This document shows, piece after piece, positions 45,206 through 56,375 of a stretch of 64,000 nucleotides of DNA. The notes beneath the pieces were generated by a model that was not told the origin of the DNA, did no database searches, and saw only the letters and a program-made list of their open reading frames with translations. Location of the stretch: the NCBI GenBank assembly GCA_030374765.1, contig JARGXX010000080.1:1674001-1738000 (forward strand). The letters are read 5' to 3'. The position numbers were made by a program, and so were the translations under genes. The DNA is from Agarophyton chilense (lineage: Eukaryota; Rhodophyta; Florideophyceae; Gracilariales; Gracilariaceae). Each line of letters begins with the position of its first letter. Within the stretch, counting starts at the first letter, position 1.

Positions 45206-46678
45206 ATGGTCTTGAAGAGGAAGAGAGAGTCAGGTGCACCGGATGTGAGGCGAGATCGCAAGTCCCAGCGCCGTGACTCTGGGAGGGAAAATGGTGGCGC
45301 CGAAGGGGGTAGAGAAGGCCCGACAAGAAGCAGGCTAAGAAGTGTGAGAGACGCAAGGGTGCGCGGCGATGGGGGCTGTTTGGAGGAAACGGTAAATGAG
45401 GAGAGTTCCGCGATTCCGAACATCAACAATGGCAAGAAAGCGACACGAACGCGAAACGTGGGCGTTGAGAAGATGCGCGCAAAGCAGAACGGAAATCCCA
45501 AATCTGTGAGCATTTGTACAGTGCAGGGAGGACGTAAAGGTTGTCGGAAGGGCAGAATTTCTAAAACTCGTCGTGATGGTTTAAAAGAAGTAAAGAGAGC
45601 TACTGACCCGTTTGAGAAGGGGAGTACGCTCGTTGAAACATGTGCAGATGCAACTATTGAGAAAATTGAGGATTAAATATTAGGAGAAGGTGAGGAAGAA
45701 CGTGAAGGGCACTCGAGAAGCGGCGCGAACGATTCAGCACGGCGACAAGAGCCACAAGTATTACGAGAAGGAGATCCGAGGCGAAGGAAAGCAACATCTC
45801 ACCGTACCATACGAAAGGAAATAGGGGTAACAGGTGAGATCGAGAGGAGTGTTGGTTCCGAAACCGGACGAGCAGCTGCCCACGCAGGTATCACACATGT
45901 AATGCGGAAGATGAACAGGATTAGACACCCGTCCGATTAGAAGAAATTGTTGAGTGTAAAGCCAGGGTCGCGGGAAATAAAATGCAACGCGAGGAAACCG
46001 TGGCAGAAGTAGAGCTCACAAAAGAATCTTCTGGAAGACGAGAAACAGGGCGAGGAATAGAAGCACGGCGAACAAGAGGAGTGGAATACGAGAAAGTATT
46101 AGCAGATGAAAGGGAAGGAGGGCGTCGTGGTTGAAACCCGTGTATACGTTCGAGAGGAAATTGTTAACCTGGATCTGGTAGTCGGCTTCCACCTCGCAGA
46201 GGACGTATGGTATGTACGCTTGGATAACGGTGCGACATCGCGTCGCCGAACACGGATCCACAGGACCATGCAACCATCGGTTTTACCAAGAGACGCTGCG
46301 CGCGTTCTTGCTGCCCCTCCGGAAATCAGATATCTTGGCAAAGCGTCAGGCGTCGAGATGAATATGAAAAAACCGCTGGTATTCATCCACAGAGGACGGG
46401 AGAGTGGCATGACGCACTGCCCGCAGGTTTCGTCCGATGGTATAATCATAGCCGTCCCCGGGACATTCTTAGGCCAATTGGTATCCCGAGGAGCTCCCCG
46501 CGCGGTGGTTCGAAGCCATGGTGCCGCTGCCCACAGGATGGTCCGCCGGGAAGTGAATAGGACGAACGACGGGAGCGACAAAGTCTGGAGGGAGAACGGC
46601 ATACCCGACGGGCTTATCAGGCGAGTTCAGCAGCACGGGCTACCAATGGAAAAGTACCACGATGGGAAGGCGAGGTGA
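45206..46678 (+). other. Two unassigned plus-strand frames, basic
   Basis: 45206-45676 (156 codons) is Arg/Gly/Lys-rich (KRKRESGAPDVRRDRKSQRR). 46106-46678 (190 codons) is mixed, with VVVETRVYVREEIVNLDLVVG near its start. Neither matches a known family, and minus-strand frames overlap both. They are not in frame with the RPB1 segment upstream. A Gag-like or host origin cannot be decided. Confidence 0.35.
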
Positions 46679-47039
46679 CGGAATCGACCCGAACGAAATG
46701 ACAGACGTGAACCACGGTAGAAGAAGCGTGTAGGGTTGCCAAAGGAAGATCGGAGACTAAGGAAGAATCCAATGGACTGTCTCGGCAACTTGACATGAGG
46801 AATACGCGGGCGTGGCACCGATGGTCAGCGCCCACGGCGCGTGGGTTTTTCAATCCTTAGACAAATTAATTGCCCTTCGGCGCCAATCGTCAGCTCACGC
46901 TTCCCCGCATCCCCGCAGGCGGTGACGACGCGACATACTGTCGCACCCAATGGTACCGGGAGCAACAAAGTGCTCGCTTCCCCTGGGTCAATCATGAGGC
47001 ATTATGGACTTCGCCGTTACGGCCGAATCCAAAGGAGGG

Positions 47040-47455
47040 AGATACGTGAAGGAGCGATGATAGCGGTTGAGCCCTGTAAGCCGCCGGGCACTGAAGGATC
47101 TTGTAGATGACACGTGGACAGGTCGACCTCAGGTGGACTCATGTAGATTAATAATTTAATTTAATTAGTGCAATAGATTAGCATTACAGTGCCAGGGAGA
47201 TCCCAGCGCCTCGCCTGTACTATATACTTGTCTCGAGTGATGCTTCTCCCATAGAATCAGGTAGGCACCGTTAGGATACTAAACAACCCCCTTGGGTATA
47301 TAAGTTCCATCTTTTGGTCTTCAAGCCATCCTTTCCATAGCTCCAACCTGTAGGAATACGCAGTAAACGCCAGCCCATTGCACCAAGGACTCTAGGAGTG
47401 CCGCGGTCAAGGATTTGAACCTTAGGACCCGCTCTACCACGCTACCACCGGTCGA
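47040..47455 (-). repeat. tRNA-headed dispersed repeat, copy B
   Basis: This is the inverted counterpart of 33511-33945. Read on the minus strand it begins with GTAGCGTGGTAGAGCGGG (D-arm-like) and the B-box-like GGTTCAAATCC (47411-47421 on the plus strand) within an AAGG/CCTT stem. The tRNA-like head lacks space for an anticodon arm, so it is no functional tRNA. The body matches copy A through its AT-rich part and about 110 bp beyond. Confidence 0.6.
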
Positions 47456-47479
47456 GACCCGTACGATGACCCAACAGTT

Positions 47480-47993
47480 ACTGCGTTACACCTGCGTGAT
47501 TACGCAGGGCAAATGACAAAGAAATTTGAACAATAATATTGCAGAAAACCCTTCAAAAACCAAACACCAATATCACAAAAAACCATCAATTACAATATAC
47601 AACTTCAAAAAACCTTATTAGACTCTCAAGAATTCTGAAAAACATACCATTAAAACATGGATCACAAGCCTAAGGAAGCCTTATCACTTCTCCCGCCAAC
47701 AGAGACCCTTCCTTGACTTACTCCGTTCGCCAGCTTACGCTGCCTTTTCGACACCACGAGGAGGTGGAGTAAAGCTTTAATCCACTGGTAGTACAACCTG
47801 CTTATTCTCATCGAACATATGGACCATGTTCCGGTTATTCATTATAAGGACAGAAAGAAAAGTACATTGGAATCGCACTGTTGACCCAAAAAAAATGGCT
47901 GTCGGTAATATAAATGCCACTTTCGTAGCTTAACTGGCCGGACCTCATTTCATGAGAGTAGCAAACGCTCGAAAATGGTTTTGGTTCTGATAT
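47480..47993. other. No recognisable gene between repeat copy B and the gypsy LTR
   Basis: AT-rich, no frame of note, no repeat seen. Confidence 0.4.
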
Positions 47994-48721
47994 TGGTAGT
48001 ATTCTACTATGTCGGAAGATCCGATGGGTAAGTTTATCGGGAAGTCGCGGTTGGAGCTCAAAAGTGTGCTGTATAGTAAATATTCAGATAACAAGCGGCG
48101 TTCTGCATAAGATGCCTAGAGGCAGTAGGCAGGACTAATTATTCGAACACGTTGGAGTACAACTCGAGTGGCTAGCCACCGCGCCCGCGCATTGGTAACA
48201 CTTCCTACCGCAATGCCATATTGGTAACCACACATGTATTAGCGATCCTCGTGTTGGACTTTACTACCCTTTTTAGCAAGAAGTCCATGAGGGACGATGC
48301 TCATACAGTGGTATGACTAAGTGGCTGACCACTGGGTAGTATCTATGTAGTATTTTTGCACTCACCCTGGTACTCATTATTTTAGGTGCCAGAGGTGAAG
48401 GCCGACGACTACTATAGTAGACAACATTGGCATCATGACTCTTCTGGTCCTCGCGTGGAATTCCTTAACCAGAGATCTAGACGAGCTATAATATAGTGTT
48501 AGTCCACAACGATTTCTCGAGCCGTTTCGCTTCCTACCTTTCATCTACATTCTACAGCTGCACTCTTCACCCTTGCTGGCGAGTAGGGGCCTTACAACCC
48601 ATTTCCAGCCCGTTGATGTTGTACCTCTACCACCCCCTTTCCCATCGTCGCCCCAAGCACAACTTCTGTAGTCCGAACTCTATCGCTAGTGTCTGCTCTT
48701 ACCCAAAGAGTGGATTGTACA
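47994..48721 (+). repeat. 5' LTR of the gypsy element
   Basis: The 728-bp repeat begins TGGTAGTATTC and ends with TGTACA. It aligns along its length with the reverse complement of 58713-59432 and of 21765-22382; conserved blocks include CTATGTCGGAA, GCGGTTGGAGCTCA, GTGGCTGACCA, CATGACTCTTCTG and CGAGCTATAATA. Confidence 0.85.
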
Positions 48722-49840
48722 AGTGGTCTCCCGACTTAGAATCACTGTGGTCAGTTGCACTGAATCTTTCGTTCCTGTAATGAGGAATCGATATCGACAC
48801 TGGAAACAAATGGAATCTCACTTTCGTTACTGGATATCGAATCACATCCGACAATTACGGAATTCACTGTGGTATGACACGTGGTCAAGAAGTCAAAGAC
48901 ATAATTAAGTTCTCAACTGTACGCAGGTTGGGTGTAGGATGCCGAGGACTAAAAGCCAGTGGAGTATTACAGCTCAGGTCCTGTGGGACCATCCCGAAAC
49001 CGAGGCCTCCCTCATCTGTGAAGGCCGGAGAGCAGTTGCATCGTCAGGCCATCTCACGTATACGCTCGGTGAATGATGAACGAGATCTCTGGGAAGTACA
49101 GGCCCCTGTGATAGAGGGAATCTCTACCATCACAGAAGCCGTAGTTGACCATCAGGTCCTAGGACCTCAAGAAGTGGATGATTTCCGTAAAAATGTGCGT
49201 TGTCTCAGGTTTGAGTCGAGTGCTTTGCGCACGCACATGTTCGAGTAGGGAATCGCAGGTTGCTGCTCTATTCTCTGATGTCGACCAATTACGCAGTGCG
49301 CAGTTTGCACTTGTTCGTCAAGAAGATGGTGATCAGATCTCAGCATCAGTGAAAATAAGGCGTACGGATTTGACCCATTAACTAGAAGGGTACGCGATAC
49401 GTGTGAAGTGCTACCCGGCTTCTCCATTGATGTGAAGAAAGTGTTCCCTCGATTCAAATATCGTTTAGAAGACCTGAAGTCAGTAGTTTATACCAAGTTC
49501 ACTGCTAAACCAGTCGTGCTAGAAGAAGTAGAGCTCTTTTGGAGAAAACTCGATCGAAAAAGTGGAAGTCACTACGTATGAAGCGGAAATCCGCCCATTA
49601 TTCGAGCGATGAATCGTCAATTACAGAATAATACAGCTCAAATATTGATGATCATGACGACTCAGATACTTCAGATGACGACGATAGTGATGATGGTTAT
49701 CTAAGGTTCCGATCTCGAAACAAGATCACTTCTTCCTGGTCAATGAGAAAGGAAAGGTTCCCTTGCATAGAATTGAAGGCTTTCCCGTGCCGAAATCCGC
49801 TTCATCATAAGGGTTTGAACTACATGAACTACAGCTGAAG

Positions 49841-50473
49841 ATGAAGAGCAAGAATTGGTTAGGACTCAAAATTGCTAAGGTGAAGTATCACATAAAACTA
49901 TTGAGAATCGGCCGTAATGATTGGAAATTGCATGGGGAAACCTCCATTCTCATTCTCGAGTTCCTCACTCGGTTCGTTGACGAAGCGGGCAACTTAGAGG
50001 TTAGTGAACCACAGAAATTTGTGTCTTTACTATACTCCCTGAAAGGCTTTGGCTTGGAATATCATTTGGTTTGCGGATGCTTAACAGCCAATGAAAGTGG
50101 AGCTAGCTCCTACCCAGAGGTGGTGTAGTACATTCCGCGCAGTTACGCAATTTCAAACTAGGTACGTGAGGCGATCTTAGACCTGAAGAACGTCGCCCAG
50201 AATTCTGATGAGGTTTAAGCTGAGTACAGATCAAGGCTCACTAAAGCTTTTGTCTGCTGTGGAAATGACCCCTCAGCGGAGTTCAAGATTACCTGGTACG
50301 AAGATGGGTTGGAGCCGAGTATCAAGTAGTAGGTAGCTCGGTATCGAGCGAATCATGGAAGAGTCCACTTTTCGGAGTTAATTCAGTTTGCTCAACCTGG
50401 AGGAGGTGCGGAAAGAGCGCATGGTAGTTCCCGCCACTCAACAGCTTTTGGTACCTCTATGGATATGGAGTAA
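49841..50473 (+). pseudogene. Gypsy Gag (capsid-like) relic
   Basis: One phase runs through 49841-50473 with stops at 50126, 50159, 50216, 50327 and 50330. Conserved Gag-type segments are ILEFLTRFVDEAGNLEVSE, KFVSLLYSLKGFGLEYHLV, EYRSRLTKAFVCCGND and FKITWYEDGLEPSIK. Upstream, 49.2-49.8 kb may hold the N-terminal part (ASVKIRRTDLTH and NEKGKVPLHRIEG), in shifting frames. The protein would form the particle around the element RNA. Confidence 0.7.
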
Positions 50474-52223
50474 AGCACCTCAAGAGCCTATCTGCACAGG
50501 AATGTGCTACATTTAGAATCTTCAGTAGACTCACGAGATTTATTGCTAGCGCCCAGAAATAGTAATTAAAATGAGAAAGGGTTCCATCTAGAATAATATC
50601 CAGACTCATACGTACCCAAAAAGAACCTACAAAATCGGAGTCTCAAGACGACGAAGTTCTTATTGTTATGGAGATTTGTCACCATACGTATCTGTAAAAA
50701 ATAGTGTCACCCCGGGGAGAATTTAAGAACGGGAAACTCGGCGGGGTGGATAATCTCACGGCTTACCATAAACACTCTATGTGGCCCACCCGTCGTGACG
50801 GTTTGATATGCCATTCATGTTATGCAAAACCTTATTGCAGTGCAGAATGAGCGCTTCTTGCAAAAGATCTGAGTTGTATCATGGCGGATTAGGAATCTTT
50901 TTTGGAAGAAAAAAGGTGCCGCCTACCGACAGGTATGTTTTCGAGTTTCAAATGCTGGTCTTCTTAGACACGAATGCGCCAAACAAACGAGCCTGTTATT
51001 CAGATTTCTGAAGTGCTTTGACCCGGAAACCCCGAAATCCTGAAGAAAGAGGCCCGCTCGAGGCGAATAAGTCGGCACAGCCGGAAAAGCAGGTGAGGGA
51101 GCCCCTAGGTGCCCGCACAAGTCGATACTATATTGCAAAACACCAAGAGCTCGCTTCGGACCTCCCGCGCTTGGAAACCCAAGATTCTCTTGAGGCCTTC
51201 CAAAATTCCGCCACACGGAGTTCATAAACCTATCGGGAATCGCATACAGTTTGACTTTGATGTATACCGTCCCTGGAAACGTTTTTTTGTACGTCAAAAC
51301 GGAAAAGTTACGTTATGGTAATGCCTAGAAAACCTTACATGGTCTATGCCGTCATTGGCTGCGAAAGGAATCTTTTGACTATGTGATTGAGAATCCTGGG
51401 TACAGGTGCAGGTTCAAACTATAGATGGGATTCAGAGCTTGCTCCAGGCCAGGGAGAAAGTATTCGATAGGGTCTGTTACCGGAGATCCGGGATGAAAAC
51501 AATAACTTTGTGGTGACACTGGTAAAAACTCTAATTGCAGTACGATTAAAAAGCATCTTAGTACTTATCGACTTCATCTTCTATAAGACATTAAGTGCAC
51601 CAGTGGTGCAGGGATGTGATTATTGGGAAAGGTTTGTCGAAGCAATTCGCCTGCAAAGGAAAGGAGTGGAAGTTGATGGTGAGACCAGGGTCCCAATCGT
51701 TTGAAAGTAGCTGCATCGTTGCTCTGAAGCACTTCCTCTTCCACCAGCTACGGAGTACTGAAAATCCAGAGGACGTGTCTCACCAAAACTTCGCATTTAA
51801 AATACTGTATTGCTGAAGGCTGAGACCCAAACGTGTGTTCAGGTAATAACAGAGCGATAAGGACCCGTATTAGTTCAACAGAATACTCTGATGTACGAAT
51901 ATCGTAGATTACTAGTTGCTCATGGCAATTTCTAGAGTGAACCTGGTAAACCCTTTCGAATATTTTTACGGAAACTTTACTGATATTGATTATCAGATAC
52001 CGGAGAATAAGGTTGTTGAAAGCGCTTTCTCTCACCCCTCAATGGTGATCTCTACTCATATTTATAATGTAAAAGTATTGGAATTAACCAATGTCGTTGA
52101 TACAGACACAGAATTCATGCTTTTTATGGAGATGTATGGCAATCTTCGAAGGATCCAGAGAGCCAGGTTCATGAGCTTGCTTTAGCACGTGTTTCAGAAC
52201 ACTACAGAGAGAACATCAGGTCC

Positions 52224-53570
52224 ATGTTGAAGAAATATGCCTCCATGTGGAGAGGGAAACAATACAAGGTCTGCGCTACGGAAAATCATATTGATGTAGT
52301 TCCAGTGTCTCGATCCGTCTCCCAACTACTCTACAGAGCGGGACCTCGTACTCGTCAGAAAGAGAAAGAAAATTTCAGCGAAATGCATGCAGAGGATGTC
52401 TTACAAGCAGCTCAATCTGCTTGGGCCTCAACAGTAGTTCTGGTTTAGAAACGAAGTGGTTCATAAAGGTTCTGTATCTATTTTCGAAAACGGAACGCAA
52501 TTACAGTTTGGGATACATATCCACTGCCCCAAATGGACGACTGTATTTACAGCTTAGGAGGAGAAAATGTGTTCACCACATTGGAAGCTAGCTCTGGGTA
52601 TTTACAGGTGCCTGTAGCGAAAGAAGAGCATGACAAGATCTCGTTTACGTGTCATGCCGGTTTTTACCGTTTCAAAAATGTTTCGCTTGGCTTAACCAAT
52701 ACACTAGCTTTTTTAAGCGTACTCTGGACACCTTGCTCTCTAGAAATAAGCGAAAGAGTTTTTTAGTCTATTTAGAGGATGTGATCATCTCTTTCAAAGA
52801 TGCGGAAAGCCATTTACAGAGTGTCGAGAAGATTTCGAAAGCACTGCAGACTGAACCTCTGACCTCGAGGCTCAAGAAATGCCAATGGTTTGATGAAACA
52901 GTCAAGTACTTTGGATAGGTGATCAAGCCGGGAAAGTTTGCTATTCAGGAAGCAAAAACAGCGGCCCTCCGCCAGGTTCGTTCTGTGTCGACACAGAAAC
53001 AATTACGATCTCGCCCCTGCTTGTGCAACGTCTACCGAGGGTTTATGCAGCGATACTCGCATATAAAAGTACCGCCTAACGCAAAATTGCGTAAGGGACA
53101 ACCAGCATATCCAGAACAGCACAGATCGGCTGAGTAGGAAGCGTTCGACACGATGAAGAAAAAAATTAGTACATGCCCAGTCTTGGCGCTTCTTATCCAT
53201 AATCTACCATATTCAGTAGATACTGAATCCAGCTAGTATGTATTAGGGGTTGCCCTTTTCCGAACACACCCTGATGGTGATCTCTAACCCAATTATTGAT
53301 GGTCAAGATCGCCGAATACAGCTGAAAAAGGTATTAAGTTTCAGAAAAGGAATGAATTGAAGTTGTTGGGCTCTAACCACTTTCGGCCCGAACCTCCATG
53401 GAGAATGTTTTACAGTTTACACGAATCATTCTTTTCTACGATGGTTACCGCTCATCACCGACCCCTCTGGTCGTCTCACAGGATGGCACTTACGCCTTTC
53501 TGAACTCGTTTTCGAAGTGAATTACAATAAAAGACTTTCCAATGTCCAAACCGACTTTCTATCGCGACTC
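52224..53570 (+). pseudogene. Gypsy reverse transcriptase and RNase H relic
   Basis: From 52224: NHIDVVPVSRSVSQLLYRAGP and AQSAWASTVVLV, then stops around 52446-52466, then WDTYPLPQMDDCIYSLGGENV, TFTTLEASSGYLQVPV, a frameshift near 52700, LVYLEDVIISF, then after a stop at 52916 KPGKFAIQEAKTAALRQV and CNVYRGFMQRYSHI. The catalytic YLDD is changed to YLED. The RNase H part shows LIHNLPYSVDTESS and, near 53400-53570, FTVYTNHSFLRWL, PSGRLTGWHLRLSELVFEV and NVQTDFLSRL. The order and signatures are typical of gypsy Pol. Some upstream sequence (51.9-52.2 kb) may be the protease but shows no clear DTG/DSG. Confidence 0.9.
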
Positions 53571-53708
53571 AAATGATTGGGCGAAACCCAAGAAGAAATC
53601 GGTGAAAACGGAAACCTTGCTTGTAATAGACATCCATTCACAATCTTCAGGAGGAGAGGAACAAGAAACATTTCGTAATTCTTTGGATGTATACTATGCA
53701 TTATCGGA

Positions 53709-53967
53709 ATGCTAGATTGATGCTAGTTTATCCGGTGTATTTATACTTTTTTTAACAGTTGTCTTATTCATCAATAAATACGTGTTTCATGTGCTAGTTC
53801 AACATTCAATAATGCTAGATTGGAATTTTTATTTTACCAAGTAGCATATTTTATTCTTAAAATAGCACATCAAGCATGTATTTCTTGATGAATGATATAA
53901 AAATGCAAAAAGAATAATGGTAAAATTCATGAGATATACATTCAAAAAACTAGCATCGAACTACCAT
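53709..53967. mobile_element. Fold-back MITE inserted in the gypsy element
   Basis: The two halves are imperfect complements over most of the length. The ends are ATGCTAGATTGATGCTAGTTT (53709-53729) and, on the complement of the right end, ATGGTAGTTCGATGCTAGTTT. An internal pair ATTCATCAATAAATACGTG and its partner ATTCATCAAGAAATACATG also match. The transcript or single strand would form a long hairpin. It is AT-rich and non-coding. It separates the RNase H from the integrase of the gypsy, so it landed in an existing copy. Weaker complementarity extends some 15 bp further on each side, so the exact ends and target duplication are unclear. Confidence 0.7.
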
Positions 53968-54269
53968 AAAAATGGCATAATATGCACTTAAACTGGCATT
54001 CCAAAAACACGTATTCGTGCGAGTTGATCTGAGGGTTCAGTAGCTCTTGAGGAAATAGATCGGTATTACCCATTTATTTTCTGAAGATGTACTGAACCAC
54101 CCGCGCAAATCTCGTGCGCTGATCTCCCCACTCCTCCCGTTTTGCGTCGATACTCTTTCGTCTTACCAAAAGGGAGAATTTCTCAGTTTTACTGCAAACC
54201 AAAGGACTACAATCACTACATGTAGAAAAGCATGAGCAAATGTTGATTCAGTACGTCATACAACGTCGA

Positions 54270-55290
54270 GTATCCAATCTGGGGGACTACAGAAGACTGT
54301 CTGGTCCTACAGAAGGAGCGACAATGTTCATGACTCTAAGAAAATAGTTTAAATGGCCTACCTTGGTAATGGATTGACATGATAGAATGCAGGTGTGTAC
54401 ACTATGTTCGAAGATTCGCGTGAAGCGGTACAGGAGGCTAAAACCGATGACATTTTTCCACACAAAGGCGTTTCTACGGTATGTCAGTATTGACATCCCA
54501 GGAGAATTAACTCGATCAAGGTAAAGCTATCGCTAGCTATTTGTAGTCAGGGACCGCTTCTCGAAGCCATTGCAAAATTTGCTACTGAAGTACATCAACA
54601 CAGCCGTTATCAGACAGGCTTTTCTATCAAACACTGGGTTTTTGTATATGGCCCAACCAAAGTTCTCTTATCGGAAAATAGGAAGCAATTCGTCGCGAAG
54701 TTCTTTCAGAAAACTTGCCGCGTTATGGGCATTTGAAACTTGTTTACCACGACCTACAATCCGCAGTGTAAAGGTCAGGTGGAGCAACTTAAAAACCAGC
54801 TTATAGCAGCACCGTAACACTACATCGTGAATCATCCGAAATAATGGGAAATGTTTACAGTGACCTTGTGCTAAGCGTACAATATACATGTGCATATCTC
54901 TTCGAAGAAAGAATCGTTCGACCTCATGCTCTCACTCATCTCTCCGGGACTACGGGTTTTGCTCGACGATGGGACAGAATTTGTCATGCCGACGCCGGAT
55001 ACGTACCATCTGAAATGAAGAAATGAATTGAAGGGCAAAGCGTAAGAAGCCACTAAGGATGTATCTGAAAAGCAGGCTCCCTATAAGAAAATCTTTGATA
55101 CCTGAATTCGAAAAGGAAATTCGACAATCCAAGGAGGAGGTCAAGTTTTCGTCCGCGTTGAAAGACCTGGCAAGCACGACGAATTTCGTCATAAATTATT
55201 GCTGACAGCGGGTGTGCCCCTCAAGGTGGTGAATATCAATGATGACGCCGTAGTCATCGAGAGAGATGGAAACGTAGCACTTGAATATGC
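54270..55290 (+). pseudogene. Gypsy integrase relic
   Basis: In changing frames one reads MQVCTLCSKIRVKR (the C-C half of the zinc finger), LRYVSIDIPGEL (first catalytic Asp), VVRDRFSKPL, HWVFVYGPTKVLLSENRKQF (where SDNG is expected; second Asp lost), MGI-stop-NLFTTTYNPQ and GQVEQLKNQ (Glu region), and then the C-terminal part with VFVRVERPGKHDEF and VVNINDDAVVIERDGNV up to about 55290. Several stops and frameshifts occur. This completes the gypsy Pol. Confidence 0.85.
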
Positions 55291-56375
55291 GCGTTAGCGT
55301 TGCAGTCGCATCTGACTCACAAGAGGAGGTCCAGATATCTGGGGGAAGTGATGAAGGAAATGTGGCGGACCAATAAGGCAATAGCCCGAATGGTTCTCAA
55401 TCGAATGACTCGCCACCAGTGACTCGAGCACAGGAAAAAGCTCCTGATCTCCCCCCGCCGGCGGTTTTTTACACCTGTTGGGGACAGCTTCCGAAGCATC
55501 GGGATATGGCCCGTGACACACGCACACCTATAAGAACGGAAATGGAATCTCGAACCACGAAAGATGTTTTGGAATTTTGCCCTATGAATTTGGAGATGTG
55601 TGCACGGGAAGACGCGCCGTTGCCACTTAAGGCTGAACCGCCAGGCGAAAGACCACAATTTTTCCCGCTGATATCAGCTCCTTTCCCTCACGGCCAGGAA
55701 GAAGAAGAAGAAATACCGCCTCCTGTCGTAATTGGGGCGTTTTTGTCGAAAATGTCTGTACTGAAAAAATGTTGGGCTACACCGCCAAAGAGCCGAAGGA
55801 ATGACCACGCTGGGAAGATATATAAGACTGTAGAACCAATAATCCGACACTGCAGGCCACAGAAGTCAGGACTGCTTCTTACGTAGACGTTCAAAATGGT
55901 ATAGCTCTATCCCCAGGAGAACCCAGTTCTGATCCGCGTGGTCCCCAAATATCTATCTTTGATCATTCAGAACTGTGGCGACAGTGATTCTACCCGACAG
56001 CGATCTGAATCGGATAAGCCGAAGGATGTGCATCCAAGAATGGAATTTAGGAGTATAAAGAAGTGTACTTTTGTGGAACCTAGAAAACAGGACAGCTCTT
56101 TACCTGAGATGGCTTCTCAAGAATTGAGTACACTGCTTCGCCGGGCTGATCGACAGTTCGGCGATGAGAGAATGATTTGTGGCCCTGAGACTACTAGTAC
56201 TGAGACGCTTAGGTCAGCTCTAAGTTTCAAACCTGTTTCCATGAGTCTCGCGCCAACTGCAAAATCATTTGGAAATGCCAAGGTGTATGTTATGGATCTC
56301 ATGTGCGGATATCGTGAGCATAAAAATACCAGAGATTTACTCTATCGAATCAGTTGGTACTGTTTTCATCAGTAA
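55287..56375 (+). pseudogene. Unassigned frame following the gypsy integrase
   Basis: A single phase runs about 360 codons with stops at 55374, 55884 and 55902. It begins near the end of the integrase and contains PPPAVFYTCWGQLPKHRD, an EEEEEIPPP acidic-proline stretch, and a last 145-codon segment with FGNAKVYVMDLMCGYREHK. It has no membrane segment, so it is not an obvious envelope-like ORF, and no chromodomain. It may be a Pol extension, a third gene of the element, or an unrelated neighbour. The low stop density relative to the gypsy Pol is notable. Confidence 0.45.

Larger units (their letters stand above)
47994..55290 (+). mobile_element. Ty3/gypsy retrotransposon, 5' LTR through integrase, heavily decayed
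   Basis: The LTR at 47994-48721 is followed by plus-strand Gag, RT, RNase H and integrase in gypsy order. Stops and frameshifts are frequent. A fold-back MITE sits between RNase H and integrase. No 3' LTR in direct orientation was found; the only related LTR downstream (58713-59432) is inverted. The 5' LTR ends ...TGTACA and the sequence TGGTCTCCCGAC starts two bases later, the position of a primer site, but I cannot assign a tRNA. Confidence 0.85.

Noticed and set aside
47400..47460. Possible tRNA gene on the minus strand
   Set aside because: D-arm and T-arm-like pieces are present, but there is no space for an anticodon arm and no acceptor stem; a related copy near 33.55 kb shows it is part of a dispersed repeat.
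55419..55886. Envelope-like protein after the gypsy integrase
   Set aside because: No signal peptide, membrane segment or cysteine pattern is visible in the frame.
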